Of a DNA stretch of 64,000 bases, positions 12,560 through 24,203 are shown one piece after another (position 1 is the first letter of the stretch; each line of letters starts with the position of its first letter). The DNA comes from Paramarasmius palmivorus (Eukaryota > Basidiomycota > Agaricomycetes > Agaricales > Marasmiaceae). The notes under the pieces were generated by a model. It ran no database searches. It was not told the origin of the DNA and saw nothing but the letters and a program-made list of their open reading frames with translations. Position numbers and translations under genes: made by a program. The stretch is taken from NCBI GenBank assembly GCA_037176845.1, contig JAYKXP010000181.1:1-64000 (forward strand), given 5' to 3'.

Positions 12560-13437
12560 AGCGCTGTCACTCAGCGTCTAGACCGCCGCCGATCAAAGTG
12601 CTGACAAATCAAGCATCTCGCTCGCCTCATTCCTTTTTTCTTTTTCTCCCGACGAATCGATGCTCTTGCATAGCTTACTCCCAACCGTCCTTTCAAACCT
12701 CCTCGAGTCTCTCCCACATCAATCCTCCGCTCCACCCAGAAATTATTTGCACTGACATCACGCTACAACGCGCGATGGTAGCGAGGAGCCTTCTAAAGGC
12801 AAAAGGCATACTCAGGCTATAGATGTAGAGCTAGGTCCGGGGAAAGGGCATATCCTGGGTTGGACTCGAAGTACTCACAATGGGAATTCGTGCGTCACAG
12901 ACCAGCTATACGACCTAACAAGCTAATAGCCCTTTGTTAGCCAAACGCAAGGAATCACCTTCCTCTCTCACCACAATCAGAAACACGCGGAGAAAACACC
13001 GATTACCCGCTCTTCCGACTCCCAAGGACCAACGCCAAACACCGCCTCTTCCAACATATTATCTGCCTGCGGGGTAGCCTAGGACGCATGTCTTCCACTC
13101 CTACACGCGTATCGACCAATTGTATGAATGTGACGCGTCTGTATTGGTATGTATCCGAGCCTTCCTCTCTGGTACTTTCTAAACCACTTTTGTCCTCTAC
13201 CATAGACTCTCAACGGCCAACTATCCTCAAAAATGGTATCAGGAACGCGTTCCCGCTCGGCCTTTTCGATTCGATATCCCTTCCTCACGCAGACATTCCG
13301 CCTAACTCTCCGATCCCGTCATCTTCAACATCTGGCACCCCTCTGTTTCTGTTTCCCGTGTCTGTTTCCCTAACGTCAATGCCACCATCGACACCCGTCC
13401 TCTTTAACATGTAACCTGTCACGCAGCGACACAAGCA
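12560..13437 (+). pseudogene. Module A1 (decayed unknown gene, unit U1)
   Basis: Partial copy of the A module found upstream of M2-M5. It starts near the shared GCGTCTAGAC and GCTGACAAATCAAGC sequences. Near 13.09-13.22 kb it keeps the block with CTACACGCGTATCGACCAAT and an intron-like GTATGTATC...AG segment. The frame is open only in pieces. After about 13.44 kb it passes straight into the end of a C repeat, so this unit has no M gene. Confidence 0.5.
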
Positions 13438-13712
13438 AAGCATGGACTGTCGGAAGAGGCTAGCGCCAACTTGGAGTGCAAAACGCGTTGACCCTTGAGC
13501 TTAAAACGTAAAGAATCTCGAGGGAATCAAAGAGGGCCCAGTGGGCTATGGTACAGTATAGAGAGGAGTTGGACTGTAGTACGCACTATATGAAAAATTT
13601 GACTCTTCTTTTTCTACCTCTCCTTGTTGCTTTTCGGCTTCTTTCCGCTCTTCCACTCAGGGAACGAGTGTCTGTTCAAACGTTCACCGACGAAGAAGAA
13701 AAAGCCAGCGAG
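13438..13712 (+). repeat. Repeat C remnant (unit U1)
   Basis: The stretch contains GAAGAGGCTAGCGCC and GGAGTGCAAA, then a TACGCACTAT block and TTTCTACCTCTCC. These match the distal part of the C repeat at 19155-19436 and 39405-39688. It directly follows module A1, which indicates loss of the A1-distal, M and B segments. Confidence 0.5.
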
Positions 13713-15600
13713 TGACGTCACCAGGGTCTAGACGCTGTCAACCGAAATGCTGACAAACCAAGCATCCCGATTGTCGTCGATGCTCTATCTGTTCCGTCGA
13801 TTTCCCTCGAACCTGGACTATTTCCCCTACACCGTAACCCTACCCGTCACATATGATCAGCCTTTTGCTCTCTACCTTGAGTCTGTTTTCACCGACCCGG
13901 AATACCACCCCACAACACTTCTGCTCCCGACTCTACAAGCCCCGATAGGCAAGAAAGCACACAAGTGTCAAGCCAGGTCTGGAGGAATGCTCTAGGTTAT
14001 AACGGGAGTGCGTGCGTCAAAGCCTTACTATACCACCTCACAAGCTAATAGCTCTTCTAGAAAATTAACGATTCACTTTCCCCGCTCACGGCGAAGAAAA
14101 GAAGTAGAGAAATCAATCGATTACCTACTCCTCCGAATATCAACGCCGTCCTCGACTCTCAATGTCCACCCGTTGTCAATACCCCTCAGACTGCCTCTTC
14201 CATTAGGCTACGATATGCATGGTCACTCATGCCCCTTCTATACGCGTATCGACCAATTATACGGATGTGACATGTCTCTATTGGTATGTACCAACAGCCT
14301 TAGTTCTGGTGCTTTCTCATCTTGTCCTCTACCACAGACTCTCAACAGTCAACGATCATCAATAATCGCTCCATCCAGGAGACATTCCCGCTCAGACAGT
14401 GCCTTTCCGACTCGATATCCCTTCCGCATACAGAATGTCCGCCTAGCCCTTCTACATCGTCGATATCTGGCTCACCAACTCAAGTCCCGTCATTTTCGTC
14501 GTTTGGCACCTCTTTTCTATCTCTCCTGAACATCTCCATCGACATCCTACCCCTTCAATCTGCAGTCGCAGCGACATAAACTATTGACGACCACGATCCT
14601 GCACGTGCCATATACACCATCTCCAGCCAATCCCAAATGCCTCCGTGTACGACGGTTTCCTTGCCCATACAGCATTGTGCAGACCTACATCCTAATACTA
14701 CCCGCTCTGCCCTTCCAAGGTACAACTGCATACACCTCTTCGCTCCACGCGAGATTTGCCAGTCCGATTCACGGGTCCACTTTCATCTCATCTCGTCCTT
14801 CATACACCCCTCATGCATGTATCGCTCTTGAGTTCAGGACGGTTTGCTCTCCGTCTAACGCAAGCTTGAATAGTTGTTCAGAGTATTTGCTGCGCCTCCC
14901 AGATTGTTCGGTACCGAGTCCCGACTGACTTGGCAGAAGCTTTTCGCGTTCTAGACCTAGACGCTTGTATTTCTTCGCTGCTTCTCAGCTCCTCAAGTCA
15001 CAGCACCAGGACTATTGTACAGGTACGAGCAGTATTTCGTCTTCCTACGCCGATTCTGACCTTTCCGTGGTAGATATTCTCGGAGCCGCCAGGAACTTGC
15101 ATTTTCGGCAAACCAAAATCAGCCTACGTTCTCGTCACCCATCCTTGTTGCTACTTCGTATGTATCCCCCTCGTTGTGTGCTGTACACCTATTTAATCAT
15201 ACCACCATTTCTAGTTTCTCCGAAGCTGCTCTATCGCCCAATACACGTTGCATCAGAGAGTAGACTTTGTATTCTAATCCATTTCGACAATCGCGCGGTC
15301 AGGACGCCTGAGCGGCGAGAATAGAACTTGATGTATACCGTAACCTATTGCCCTTGTGGCTCGATGATCGATATCTGGAATGACACGCCGCAAAGATCGA
15401 GGGTACAGAGCATGCGCATCTTCGATGTGTATTGCCTTTGTAGGATTCTCTTCTCTTGAACCTTAACGAATGATCGTTGGAATGACACGCCGGCGCTAAA
15501 GCTCCAAGACCGTGGGTGCAGGCATGCACAACGCCTCGATACTCGATCTACGTGCTTTCGGGTTGACACTACTCATAGTCCTAGTAAATAGACAATAGAT
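13713..15600 (+). pseudogene. Module A2 (decayed unknown gene, unit U2)
   Basis: Copy of a formerly protein-coding segment that precedes each M gene. It begins at a palindromic TGACGTCA (13713-13720). Preserved peptide blocks, in different frames, include ALYLESVFTDPEYHPTT (about 13.87 kb), TRIDQLYGCDMSLLV before a GTATGTACC donor (about 14.28 kb), and RYRVPTDLAEAFRVLDLD (about 14.92 kb) before a second intron-like segment. Stops and frame changes separate the blocks. The same peptides recur in A3-A5 with amino-acid-conserving differences, which implies past selection on a protein. I do not recognise the protein. Confidence 0.45.
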
Positions 15601-15979
15601 CTGGACTCATCCGGTACCCATCGGCGCCTATCGAGTACTCATTAAGAACGATATCAAGTTTATCTTGGGCACTGATGTCCTCGTCTGTCTACTCAACTTG
15701 AATATACGCTTTCACAGTTCAAAATATCCAGGTAAGTTCAATCACGGAGTTTTGATCCTATCTCATTGCTCCATGAAAGTTCTTTGCCGTATCCTATTGT
15801 GCTTCCAGCGCTGTTTTAAAAGTTCCGTTCACCTATGTGCTGTGATGACCTGCATTCGATCTGTCGTGGTCAAGATGTGGGATCACGCGATACTGTGCCT
15901 TCTAAAAAGTACAGGTTCAAGGGCTGGAATACTTAAAATATACAGATCATTGGCCATTCCTCTGTCACTGCCCCTCGAG
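15601..15979 (+). promoter_or_regulatory. Conserved leader upstream of M2
   Basis: About 350-380 bp upstream of the start are shared with M3, M4 and M5. Shared features are a TTCAATCACG block, a TCTCATTGCTCCA block, and in M2, M3 and M5 the stretch GGGATCACGCGATACT about 90-120 bp before the ATG. Conservation across the non-coding leader of separate copies makes it the best candidate for a shared promoter and 5' UTR. No TATA box was assigned. Confidence 0.4.
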
Positions 15980-17915
15980 ATGCTCCTCCTTTACGCTCTT
16001 GCAAGACCTATCCTCTCGAATACGGAGCCCTCGTCAACGGGTAACTCTATCATCTTCGATCCCATTACCGGTGAATGCGACGACATCCATGGATGTAGGA
16101 CAGCGCCACAGATCCTATGGAACTGTCTCTCAGTGATCTTCATTTGTACATGGGTCGCTATCCATCCAAATGTTCCGCATGTCGAGGCGCACCGAGCAGT
16201 GGTGTTGTTTTGCCATGGCATGCTTATGGCTATTGCGATGCTTGCGCCGGAACTCATTATATTGTGGGCGATCAGGCAGCGGTATTCTGCTAAAGCGATT
16301 GCAGACAAATATAAGAGTGAGAGATGTGAACTCTGTTGACTACTCAGAGGTTGAATCTTTTCCAGAATATGGGTGGGGGATGGCACATGGATTTCTGGTG
16401 ATTATGGGAGGCTTTGCACTCTATGACGATGGTATATTCTATGGATATGTATGGAATAATGGCGAAGTCAAGCGGGACAATCCAAGTGGTGTTGAGGTGA
16501 CCGTTCGAAACGAGATCCAAGAATATTACCGGGCGTTCAGAACCTCTGCTGTAGATTTGGATAGAAAGGTATGCATGTCTAGAAGTCTTAACGTGGCGTC
16601 TGGATTGAAATCTATGGACAGCATGGCAAAACGCGTAGAAGAAGCCTTGCCGAGAACGAAGTGTCAGAGACAGATAAAATGCGCTTGATCGCGACCACTG
16701 TAGTTGAACCAATGGATAATATGAACTCGCAGGATTTGGTAAGGATTGAATTCTGCTTTCGAAGTGCTACGGCTCGTTTAATGCTTCAACTAGGAGAAAA
16801 ACTCGGATCTACTCGAATTCCTAATCAAGAGCGGTCACATTAAAATTACAGAAAATGAAATCATGGATAACCTCAGCCACAGCGACTCCATCACGAAAAT
16901 CATCGCCGTCATCCAAACTGCATGGTTCCTTCTTCAAGTTGGAGCTCGTGCAGTAGAAGGGCTAGCCATCACCGAACTCGAAATCATCACGGTTGGCTTT
17001 GCGGTGCTAAACTTTGGCACGTACTTCTTGTGGTGGAATAAGCCACTTCGAATCAGACATCCTGTACGTGTCTACTGGCGTCAACAAGTGATAGAAGCAA
17101 AAAGGGACGGGAAGAAGAGTAATGGAGGAATAGAACGAGGACTTCCTCCGAAGCCAAAGCGAGCTTTACGCCTCGGTAAGGAGGTTAAATGGAGATGGAT
17201 GGCTAAGCTCGGTAAGGAGGTTAAATGGGGATGGATGGCTAAGGTTCGGGAGTTTGTTGCGGGAGTTTGGACATCCGTCCAAGACGCATCCATTGAATTT
17301 TGGGAATCAATAAGGGAATCAATAATTGTCCTTATCAACTTCCTTAAAGATATCAGAGGCCAGTTGAACAACAAAACGTTCCCAGGTATCAATTGGGTAA
17401 CTCTACTACAACTAGTCGGCCTTCCGTTCCTGGTGGTGCTTCGCCTAATTTGGGCATCTGGTTTCATCATAGGAGATAGCAGTGATGATTACACGGCATT
17501 CGTCATCAACTCTTCCAGGCTGGAAGAGGAATCATTCACCCTGTACATCCTCGTTTATGGACTTACAACTCTCTTTGGCGCCATCCACTGCATCCCATGG
17601 AATTTTCAATTTCCGACACATACGGAACAGTTGCTCTGGCGTATTTCGGCTGGAGGGCTTGTTGTTTTGCCTATCGGAGCGGCTGTTATCACTGTCATTG
17701 GTGGGATCATCTTTGCGTTCATCGCTTGCTGTGCGGTAGACATTGGATATTTTCTGGCACAGCTGGGTTTTATTATTGACATATTCCTCCTCCCGATCGC
17801 ATACTTCGTCTCCCGAGTTATCCTCATGGTACTCGCCCTCATGGAACTACGAAATCTTCCCCAAAGCGCATACCAGACCGTACAATGGACCACTTTCATT
17901 CCCCACATTGGTTAA
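15980..17915 (+). CDS. Multi-pass membrane protein, array paralog M2
   Basis: Same family as M1, 592 aa by my model. Exons are 15980-16316, 16366-16568, 16622-16738 and 16794-17915, with intron phases 1, 0 and 0. The second intron (16569-16621, 53 nt) is absent from M3-M5. Hydrophobic segments include SVIFICTWVAIHPNVP, LIILWAIRQRYSAK, HGFLVIMGGFALY, TAWFLLQVGARAVEGLAI, the ITELE...FGTYFLWWNKP signature, TLYILVYGLTTLFGAIHCIP and a C-terminal block ending WTTFIPHIG. The region after VYWRQQ is longer than in its paralogs and contains a 12-residue tandem duplication (17172-17243). The ATG at 15980 aligns with the starts of the other copies. The frame is also open upstream, so a longer N-terminus cannot be excluded. 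Function unknown. Confidence 0.85.
17172..17243 (+). repeat. 36-bp tandem duplication inside M2
   Basis: Two adjacent 36-bp copies (17172-17207 and 17208-17243) differ at a single base. They encode LGKEVKWRWMAK and LGKEVKWGWMAK. The other paralogs have only part of one such segment. Confidence 0.9.
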
Positions 17916-19436
17916 ACATACTTTACTATTCAATCTCTCTCTTGTTTCCCCTTGTTCAGCTATGTTTATGCACTTTCTCTGCGTTAAATACGTACATGCG
18001 CACATTCTACGTATTTGTCTCGTCGTCTAGTTCTTATTCCTATGCGCCAAAGCTTACTGCTACTATTGCTATATCATGATCACATACCCGCACGGTTGTA
18101 TTCTCCCCGTAGTGACCTGGAGTCACAATCCTTAGATAGTGAGCTGTATTTTGGATGTTCGACTTGGAACAACGTCAATGAGTCGGGATTCTGACTCGGG
18201 AATCAGGTTGCACGCAGCGGGTACAAAGGCGATAGACATAAACACGTCGAAAATCTCCGCGTGAATGGTCTAGTTGCTCAGATTATTGACTGCGTAAAGC
18301 GCTAGTTGAGGACGAACATGAGACAGGCAGGAAAACGATAAGAACGGTGGCCGTAGCGTGTGAAGCGAGGGGATTCTGCTGTCGTCGTTTGTCCGAGGAA
18401 TTTTAAAACTTGGAGACCTTGATGCTGGGGTTATAGCTCGTAGTTAGAGTTGAGAGCGAGGGCGATGTGGGATCGCTATTAGTGACAAGATCGACCTTCT
18501 TTAGCGCTCGGCCATCCCGGTGTTCGTTGGGAAGTCGGACCGATCGCCGGTTCTTCGATTCCCCGGGGAAGGGAGTTATGGGAAAGAAAGAAAGAGATGG
18601 GATTCCCTAGACGACGCTGCGAAACACATGAAGGACGGTGGAGCACCTAGTACGAGACCGTCCTCAATCGGCGACAGTACCATACTTGCGAGTCTTCCAG
18701 AGGCGGGAACGACTCGAGGCATGGACCTCAAGGAGGACAAAGCAAGGTGAGAAGGGACGTGGAAGATGCAAGGAAAGGCATTCAATAGTGATAGATGTAT
18801 TGAAAGTCAGATTGACAGCTAGACATGATATGTCGCGCAAGAACAGTTGTGGGATTGGACGATGGAGGTCGTCTGACCAGCGGAGTGACAATGATCTGCG
18901 AAGGTATTGGTTGGGTAGAGTGCCTGAAACGTTCGTTGCTTTATGGCATGTCACTGATGGAGTGATTAAACGTATTTGGTGTGGGAGAAGGTGTTGGTCG
19001 TGTACTGGTCTCGACTACAGGGAAAGAGAATAGGAATAGGCCCAGTCAGGAAGGTACAGCGATCGTCAGTGGGAGGTCGAGGATCTAACGTTGCCAAGGA
19101 TGTAATTCCAGGACCTGCAAGAGATAATCGGAGGGTGGGGCCATGTGGTAATCAGAAGAGGCTAGCGCCGATGCGGAGTGCAAAGATCGACCCTTGGAAC
19201 GTAGCATACCTCAAGGGAGAGTTTTAAGGGTAGAGCAGAGGTGGTTGTGGACGGTTGTAGGCTACAGTGTCAAATGGTAGTGTAGATGACTTGGACTGAA
19301 CACTGGGGTACGCACTATTCAAAAGATTTCACTGTCCCTTTTCTACCTCTCCTCTTTGTCGCTTGGCATCCTCCGCTCAGAAAACAAGTGGTTCAAAATT
19401 CACTAGCACCGACGACGAAAAGAAAAAGCCAGCGCA
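17916..19436 (+). repeat. Non-coding modules B and C of unit U2
   Basis: The 3' flank of M2 runs into module B, whose core starts near 18503 (AGCGCTCGGCCATCCCGG, then a GTCGGACCGATCGCCGG block and GGGAGTTATGGGAAAG). Module C follows (about 18735-19436), with GCATTCAATAGTGAT, GATTGACA, GGAGGTCGTCTGACCAG and GGCTAGCGCCGATGCGGAG. The same order recurs after M3, M4 and M5. I saw no preserved open frame in it. U2 gives the uninterrupted version that shows where the two transposons entered U3 and U4. Confidence 0.65.
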
Positions 19437-21200
19437 TGACGTCACCAGCGTCTAGACCGTTGTTCAATCCGAAACGCTGACAAATCAAGCCTCCAGCTCG
19501 CTTTTTGTTCCTTGTCATCGATGCTCTTGCTCTGGCCAGGTACCTGTTCCGTCAACTTCCCTCGAACCTTTCCTAGACTATTTCACCCGCACCGTGACCC
19601 TACCCGTTACACATTATCAGCCCCTTGCTCTCCCTCGAACCCGTTTTCACCGAATATCACCCCACAACACACTTCTGCTCCCGACTCTACAATGCGCTGA
19701 CGAGAAGACGCAAGAAAGCGTACAAGCTTGAAGCCAAGTCTGGAGGAATGGTCTATGTTCAACACGACGTATTTTGTAACGGTTCCTGCGTGCGTCAGAG
19801 CCCTACTATACCACCTCACAAGCCTCACCAGCTAATAGCTCTTTTCTAGGAAATGCGAACCGCTCGCGGCGAAGAAAAGAAGCAGAGAAGACAATCGACT
19901 ACCTACTTCTTCGAAAACCAACATCCTCCTCCTTGACTCCCGATGTCAACCCGTTGTCAATACCCAAAGACTGCCTCTTCCATAGTATCTGCCCGCAACG
20001 AGCTAGGATACGCATGATCACTCATGCCCCTCCTACACGTATATCGGCCAATTATACGAATGCTAAAAACCTCTATGGGTGTGTATCAACAGCTTCAATC
20101 TTGGTGCTTTCTTATACAGTCTCGTCCCCTACCACAGGCTCTTAGCGGTCAACGATGTCAAAAATGGTACCTTGCAGGAGTCATTCCCGCTCAGACAGTG
20201 CCTTTTCGACTCGATGTTCCCTCCTCATTCGCCCGCCTAATTCTTCTATATGATCGATATCTGGCTCACCAACTCGAAGTCCCGTCATTTTCGTCATTTG
20301 GCACCTTGTTCTTATCTCTCCTTAACACCTCCATCAACATCCTTCCTCTTCAATCCGCAGCCGCAGCGACATGAACAGACCACTAACTGTCGACGACCAC
20401 GATCCTGCACCTGCTGCACAACGGCTATACGTTGTCTCCAGCCTGTCCCAAATCCCGACGTGGTTGATGTTCTCCTTGCCTACACATACCACGCAGGCCT
20501 ACATCCTATTACCACCTCACTCTGCCTACCGGTACATATTTCCCCAGGATCGTTGCTGCGACTACCGAGGTTGTTCGGTACCGACCCCCGACCGACTATG
20601 TTAAATCCTTGCGCGTTCTAGATCTAGACGCTGGTGTCCTTTCGCTACCTCTCAGCTCCTCAAGTCGTAGCACCAGGATTATTGTACATGTACGAACAGT
20701 ATTTCATCTTTCAAGGCCAATTTTGATCCTTTCCTTGGTAGATGTTCTCGGAGCCGGCTGGCGAACTTGCATTTTCTGGAAGCCAAAATCAGCATTCGCT
20801 CTCATCGCACATCCTCACGGTTACTTCGTACGTATTCCTCTTGTTGCGGGCTGTACGCCTATCTAACCATACCACCATTTTCAGTTTCTCTGAAGCTGCT
20901 CTATCGCCCGATACACGTTGCATCAGAGAGTAGACGCTGTATTCTAATTCAATTCGACAATCGCGCGGTCAGGACGCCTGAGCAGCGAGAATAGAACTTG
21001 ATGTATACCGTAACCTATTGCCCTTGTGGCCCAATGATTGATAGCTGGAATGACACGCCGCAAAGATCGAAGGTATAGAGCATGTGCATCTTCGATGTGT
21101 ATTGCCCTTGTAAGATACTCTTCTCTTGAACCTTGACGAATGATAAGTAACTGGAATGACACGCCGGCGCTAAAGCACCAAACACTACTCATAGTCCTAG
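19437..21200 (+). pseudogene. Module A3 (decayed unknown gene, unit U3)
   Basis: Begins at TGACGTCA (19437-19444). The most intact block is LEPVFTEYHPTTHFCSRLYN followed by basic residues and KSGGMVY (about 19.63-19.76 kb), then an intron-like segment ending CTTTTCTAG. Further on are an intron-like segment near 20.09 kb and the peptide RVLDLDAGVLSLPL (about 20.62 kb). Frames are broken between blocks. The two TGGAATGACACGCCG repeats near the end (about 21.05 and 21.15 kb) also occur in A2. Confidence 0.45.
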
Positions 21201-21590
21201 TAAAGAGACGCTAGACCTTGACTTATCTGTTACTCATCAGCACCTATCGAGTACTCATCAAGAATGATAGTAATTTATCTGAGGCAATGTCTTTGTCGGT
21301 CCTTAGTACAAACTTTCCAGGTATGTCAGTTCAATCACGAATTCTCGATCGTATCTCATTGCTCCACGAAAGGTCTTTGCTGTACTGTATCATGCTTTCA
21401 GCGCTGTTTTAGAAGTTTCGTTTGAATATGTGCTGTAATGACAGCTGCCTTCGATCTGTCATGATCAAGATGCGGGATCACGCGATACTGTGCCTTCCCC
21501 AAAGTGTACAATACACATCTTTAAGGGCTGGAATGCTTGAAATATACAGTAACAGATGCACTGGCTATTCCTCTGGCACCGCCCCTCGAG
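21201..21590 (+). promoter_or_regulatory. Conserved leader upstream of M3
   Basis: Homologous to the leader of M2. It includes GTATGTCAGTTCAATCACG, TCTCATTGCTCCA and GCGGGATCACGCGATACTG, about 115 bp before the ATG at 21591. Confidence 0.4.
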
Positions 21591-23357
21591 ATGCTCCTCC
21601 TCTACGCTCTCGCTCGACCTATCTTCTCGAATACGGAGCCCTCGTCGACGGGTAACTCTACCGTATTCGATCCGGTTACTGGCGAATGCGACGACATTCA
21701 TGGATGTAGGACGGGCCAACAGATATTGTGGAACTGTCTCTCGGTAATCTTCATTTGCACATGGGTCGCTATTCATCCGAATGTCCCCCATGTCAAGGCA
21801 CATCGAGCAGTGGTGTTGTTTTGCCATGGCATGCTTATGGCTATTGTGATGCTTGCGCCGGAACTCATTATATTGTGGGCGATAAGGCAGCGATATTCTG
21901 CTAAAGAGATTGCAGAGAAATATAAGAGTGAGGAATCTGTATTTCATGAGATTTATAGAGGCTGAGTCGTCTCTAGAGTATGGATGGGGGCACATGGGTT
22001 TCTGGTGATTATGGGAGGTTTCGCACTCTACGATGGTGATGAATTTCAGAGTTATCTGTGGAATGACTCTAACGGTGATGTCAACTCGGACATGGTCGAA
22101 ATAATCCATGGGTATCACCAAAAAAGTCGAGCCAATAATATAGAGCTTGATGTGCAAGTCAATACGCAGATTGAGGAGTTGAAGCGCAAAGAGGAGGATG
22201 CAGATCCCATGCCAGAGACAGACAAGACGCGTTTAATTACAGGGCCCAAACCAGAAGATCGCGCTGAATCTGAGAAGTCGGTGAGAAAGCTTCTCCACTG
22301 CATAACATACCTAGCCTAATCCTATTACCAGAACACACAAAGATCTTCGACTTTAATGCTGGAATATCTACTCCAAAATGGCAACATCCGAACCACAGAG
22401 GACGAAATCATGGGCAACCTCAGCCACAGCGACTCCATCACGAAGGTCATCGCCGTTATTCAGACTGCATGGTTCCTTCTTCAAGTCGGAGCTCGTGCAG
22501 TAGAAGGGCTAGCCATCACCGAACTCGAAATTATCACGGTTGGTTTTGCAGTGCTGAACTTTGGCACGTACTTCTTGTGGTGGAACAAACCACTTCGAGT
22601 TAGGCATCCTGAACGTGTTTACTGGCGCCAGCAAGCACCAGTGTCTGTTGATACAACCCGGAAAGTTGAGCATACAAAAATACGGGACAGAGTTTGGGCA
22701 AATGTCGTCCGATTTTGGACGTCTATCTGGGATGAAATCGAAAAAGTCGGAAAATCAATGGTTGCGCTGTTCAACTTTCTTCGCCTGGATGTGGTCGGTG
22801 ACCAGTTGAACCAAGAGAGTATTTTGAAGATTGATTGGATAGCATTGCTCCATCTAGTCGGCCTTCCGTTCCTGGTGGTGCTTCACCTAATCATGGCATC
22901 TATTTTCATCATAATAGATACCAATGATGATTACATGGCATATGTCGTCAACTCTTCCAGGCTGAAAAAGGGATCGGCCACCCTGTACATCCTCGTTTAT
23001 GGACTCACAACTCTCTTTGGCGCCATCCACTGCATCCCATGGAATTTTCAATTTCCGACACATAAGGAACAACTGCTCTGGCGTATTTCGGCTGGTGGGC
23101 TTGTTGTTTTGCCTGTTGGATTAACCGTTGTTATCGTTATCATCGTGATGATTGCAGCGTTTGTTGAGTGCTGTGGGAGAGACAGTGATGAATTTATGGA
23201 AACTTCGCTCCTTATATTTGATGTTCTCTTGCTACCCATCGCATACTTTGTCGCCCGGGTTGTCCTTATGGTTCTCGCCCTCATGGAACTACGAAACCTT
23301 CCCCCAAGTGCATACCAAACCGTAGAATGGACCACTTTTATTCCCCACATCGGTTAA
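21591..23357 (+). pseudogene. Multi-pass membrane protein paralog M3, frameshifted
   Basis: Exon 1 (21591-21927) and exon 3 (about 22333-23357, ending WTTFIPHIG) are open and close to M2 and M4. After the conserved exon-2 acceptor (CTCTAG, exon from 21977) the sequence reads TGGATGGGGG then CACATGGG, where M2 and M4 read GGGGGATGG then CMCATGG. The missing ATGG (4 bp, between 21990 and 21991) shifts the frame and gives TGA at 22006-22008, about 10 codons into exon 2. The rest of exon 2 is intact in the other frame. No alternative acceptor in view restores the phase. If the base calls hold, M3 is a recent pseudogene. Otherwise it would be a 550-560-aa protein like M4. Confidence 0.75.
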
Positions 23358-24163
23358 ACATACTTCGCATTTTCCCCTTTCACTTTTCCTGGTTCAACTA
23401 TTTCTATGCATTTTCTCCGCTTTGAATACCTACATGCGCACATTCTACGTCACGGTATTTGCTCGTCGTCCAGTTCTTATTTTTACGCACCGAGGCTCAA
23501 TGGTACTACTACTATATCATGATAGCATACTCATACGGTTTTATTCTCCTCGTAGTAGTGACCTGGTTTCGCACATCTTGACTGTATGTTTACATCCTAG
23601 ATACTGGGGGTGTAGCCTTCAAGAATTCGGAACAATGTCAGTTAGTCGCGTGTTATTGTGAGGAGAAATGGGTTGCTTGAGATTGAACGGAGATATTGAC
23701 CGTCTCGATGTATGTTGTGTACGGCTGCTCAGATTAATGACTTCTTAAAACACTAGTTGAGGACGAAGATGACATCTAGACGAGGACATGGGAGCGTTCT
23801 GAGCAAGGAGAATTTGCTGGCGTCGTTTGTCCGAGTAGTTTGAAAGAGAGTGCAAAAGGAATTGTGCAGCTTGAAGACCTTGATGCCGGGGTTATTGCTC
23901 GTAGTCGGAGTTGAGACTCAGAGCAGGAACGACGAGGGACCACCTTATCAGTGATAAGATAGCCTTTTTCAGCGCTCGGCCATCCCGGCATTTGTTGGAA
24001 AGTCGGACCGATCGCCGGTGCTTCGATTCCTCGGGGAAGGGAGTTATGGGAAAGGAAGGAAGAAATGGGATTTCCTAGACGACGCTCGCAGCTTCAACAC
24101 ATCAAGCACAGTGGAGCCCATAGTTCGAGCAACGGTACCGTGCGTCTTCCAGAAGCGATGAGA
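23358..24163 (+). repeat. Module B and start of C, unit U3 (left of the MULE)
   Basis: The 3' flank of M3 is followed by the B module, with its core at 23971 and GGGAGTTATGGGAAAG near 24040. It ends in CTTCCAGAAGCGATGAGA, where the 14.7-kb transposon enters. The unit resumes at 38897. Confidence 0.65.
24155..24163. repeat. 9-bp target site duplication, left copy (MULE)
   Basis: GCGATGAGA immediately precedes the left inverted repeat. The same nine bases occur at 38888-38896, directly after the right inverted repeat. Nine bases is the characteristic duplication length of Mutator-like elements. Confidence 0.85.
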
Positions 24164-24203
24164 GAGGGATCAGTCGATGGGTACCACTCGATCCCTTACG
24201 GCA
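24164..24203 (+). repeat. Left terminal inverted repeat of the MULE
   Basis: The left end begins GAGGGATCAG and continues with 30 bases identical to the reverse complement of the right end (the internal part ends CCCTTACGGCA). Within the 40 bp, mismatches are confined to positions 5-9. Confidence 0.9.

Noticed and set aside
18430..18565. tRNA-like A-box (TAGCTCGTAGTTAGAG) and B-box (TTCGATTCC) in module B, suggesting a tRNA-derived SINE
   Set aside because: The spacing is about 120 nt and no cloverleaf can be drawn. The A-box-like match is not kept in the other B copies.
21465..22157. 230-codon minus-strand open frame
   Set aside because: It lies antisense to M3 exons 1 and 2, and similar antisense frames occur opposite other M genes. 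The sense frame carries the conserved family motifs.
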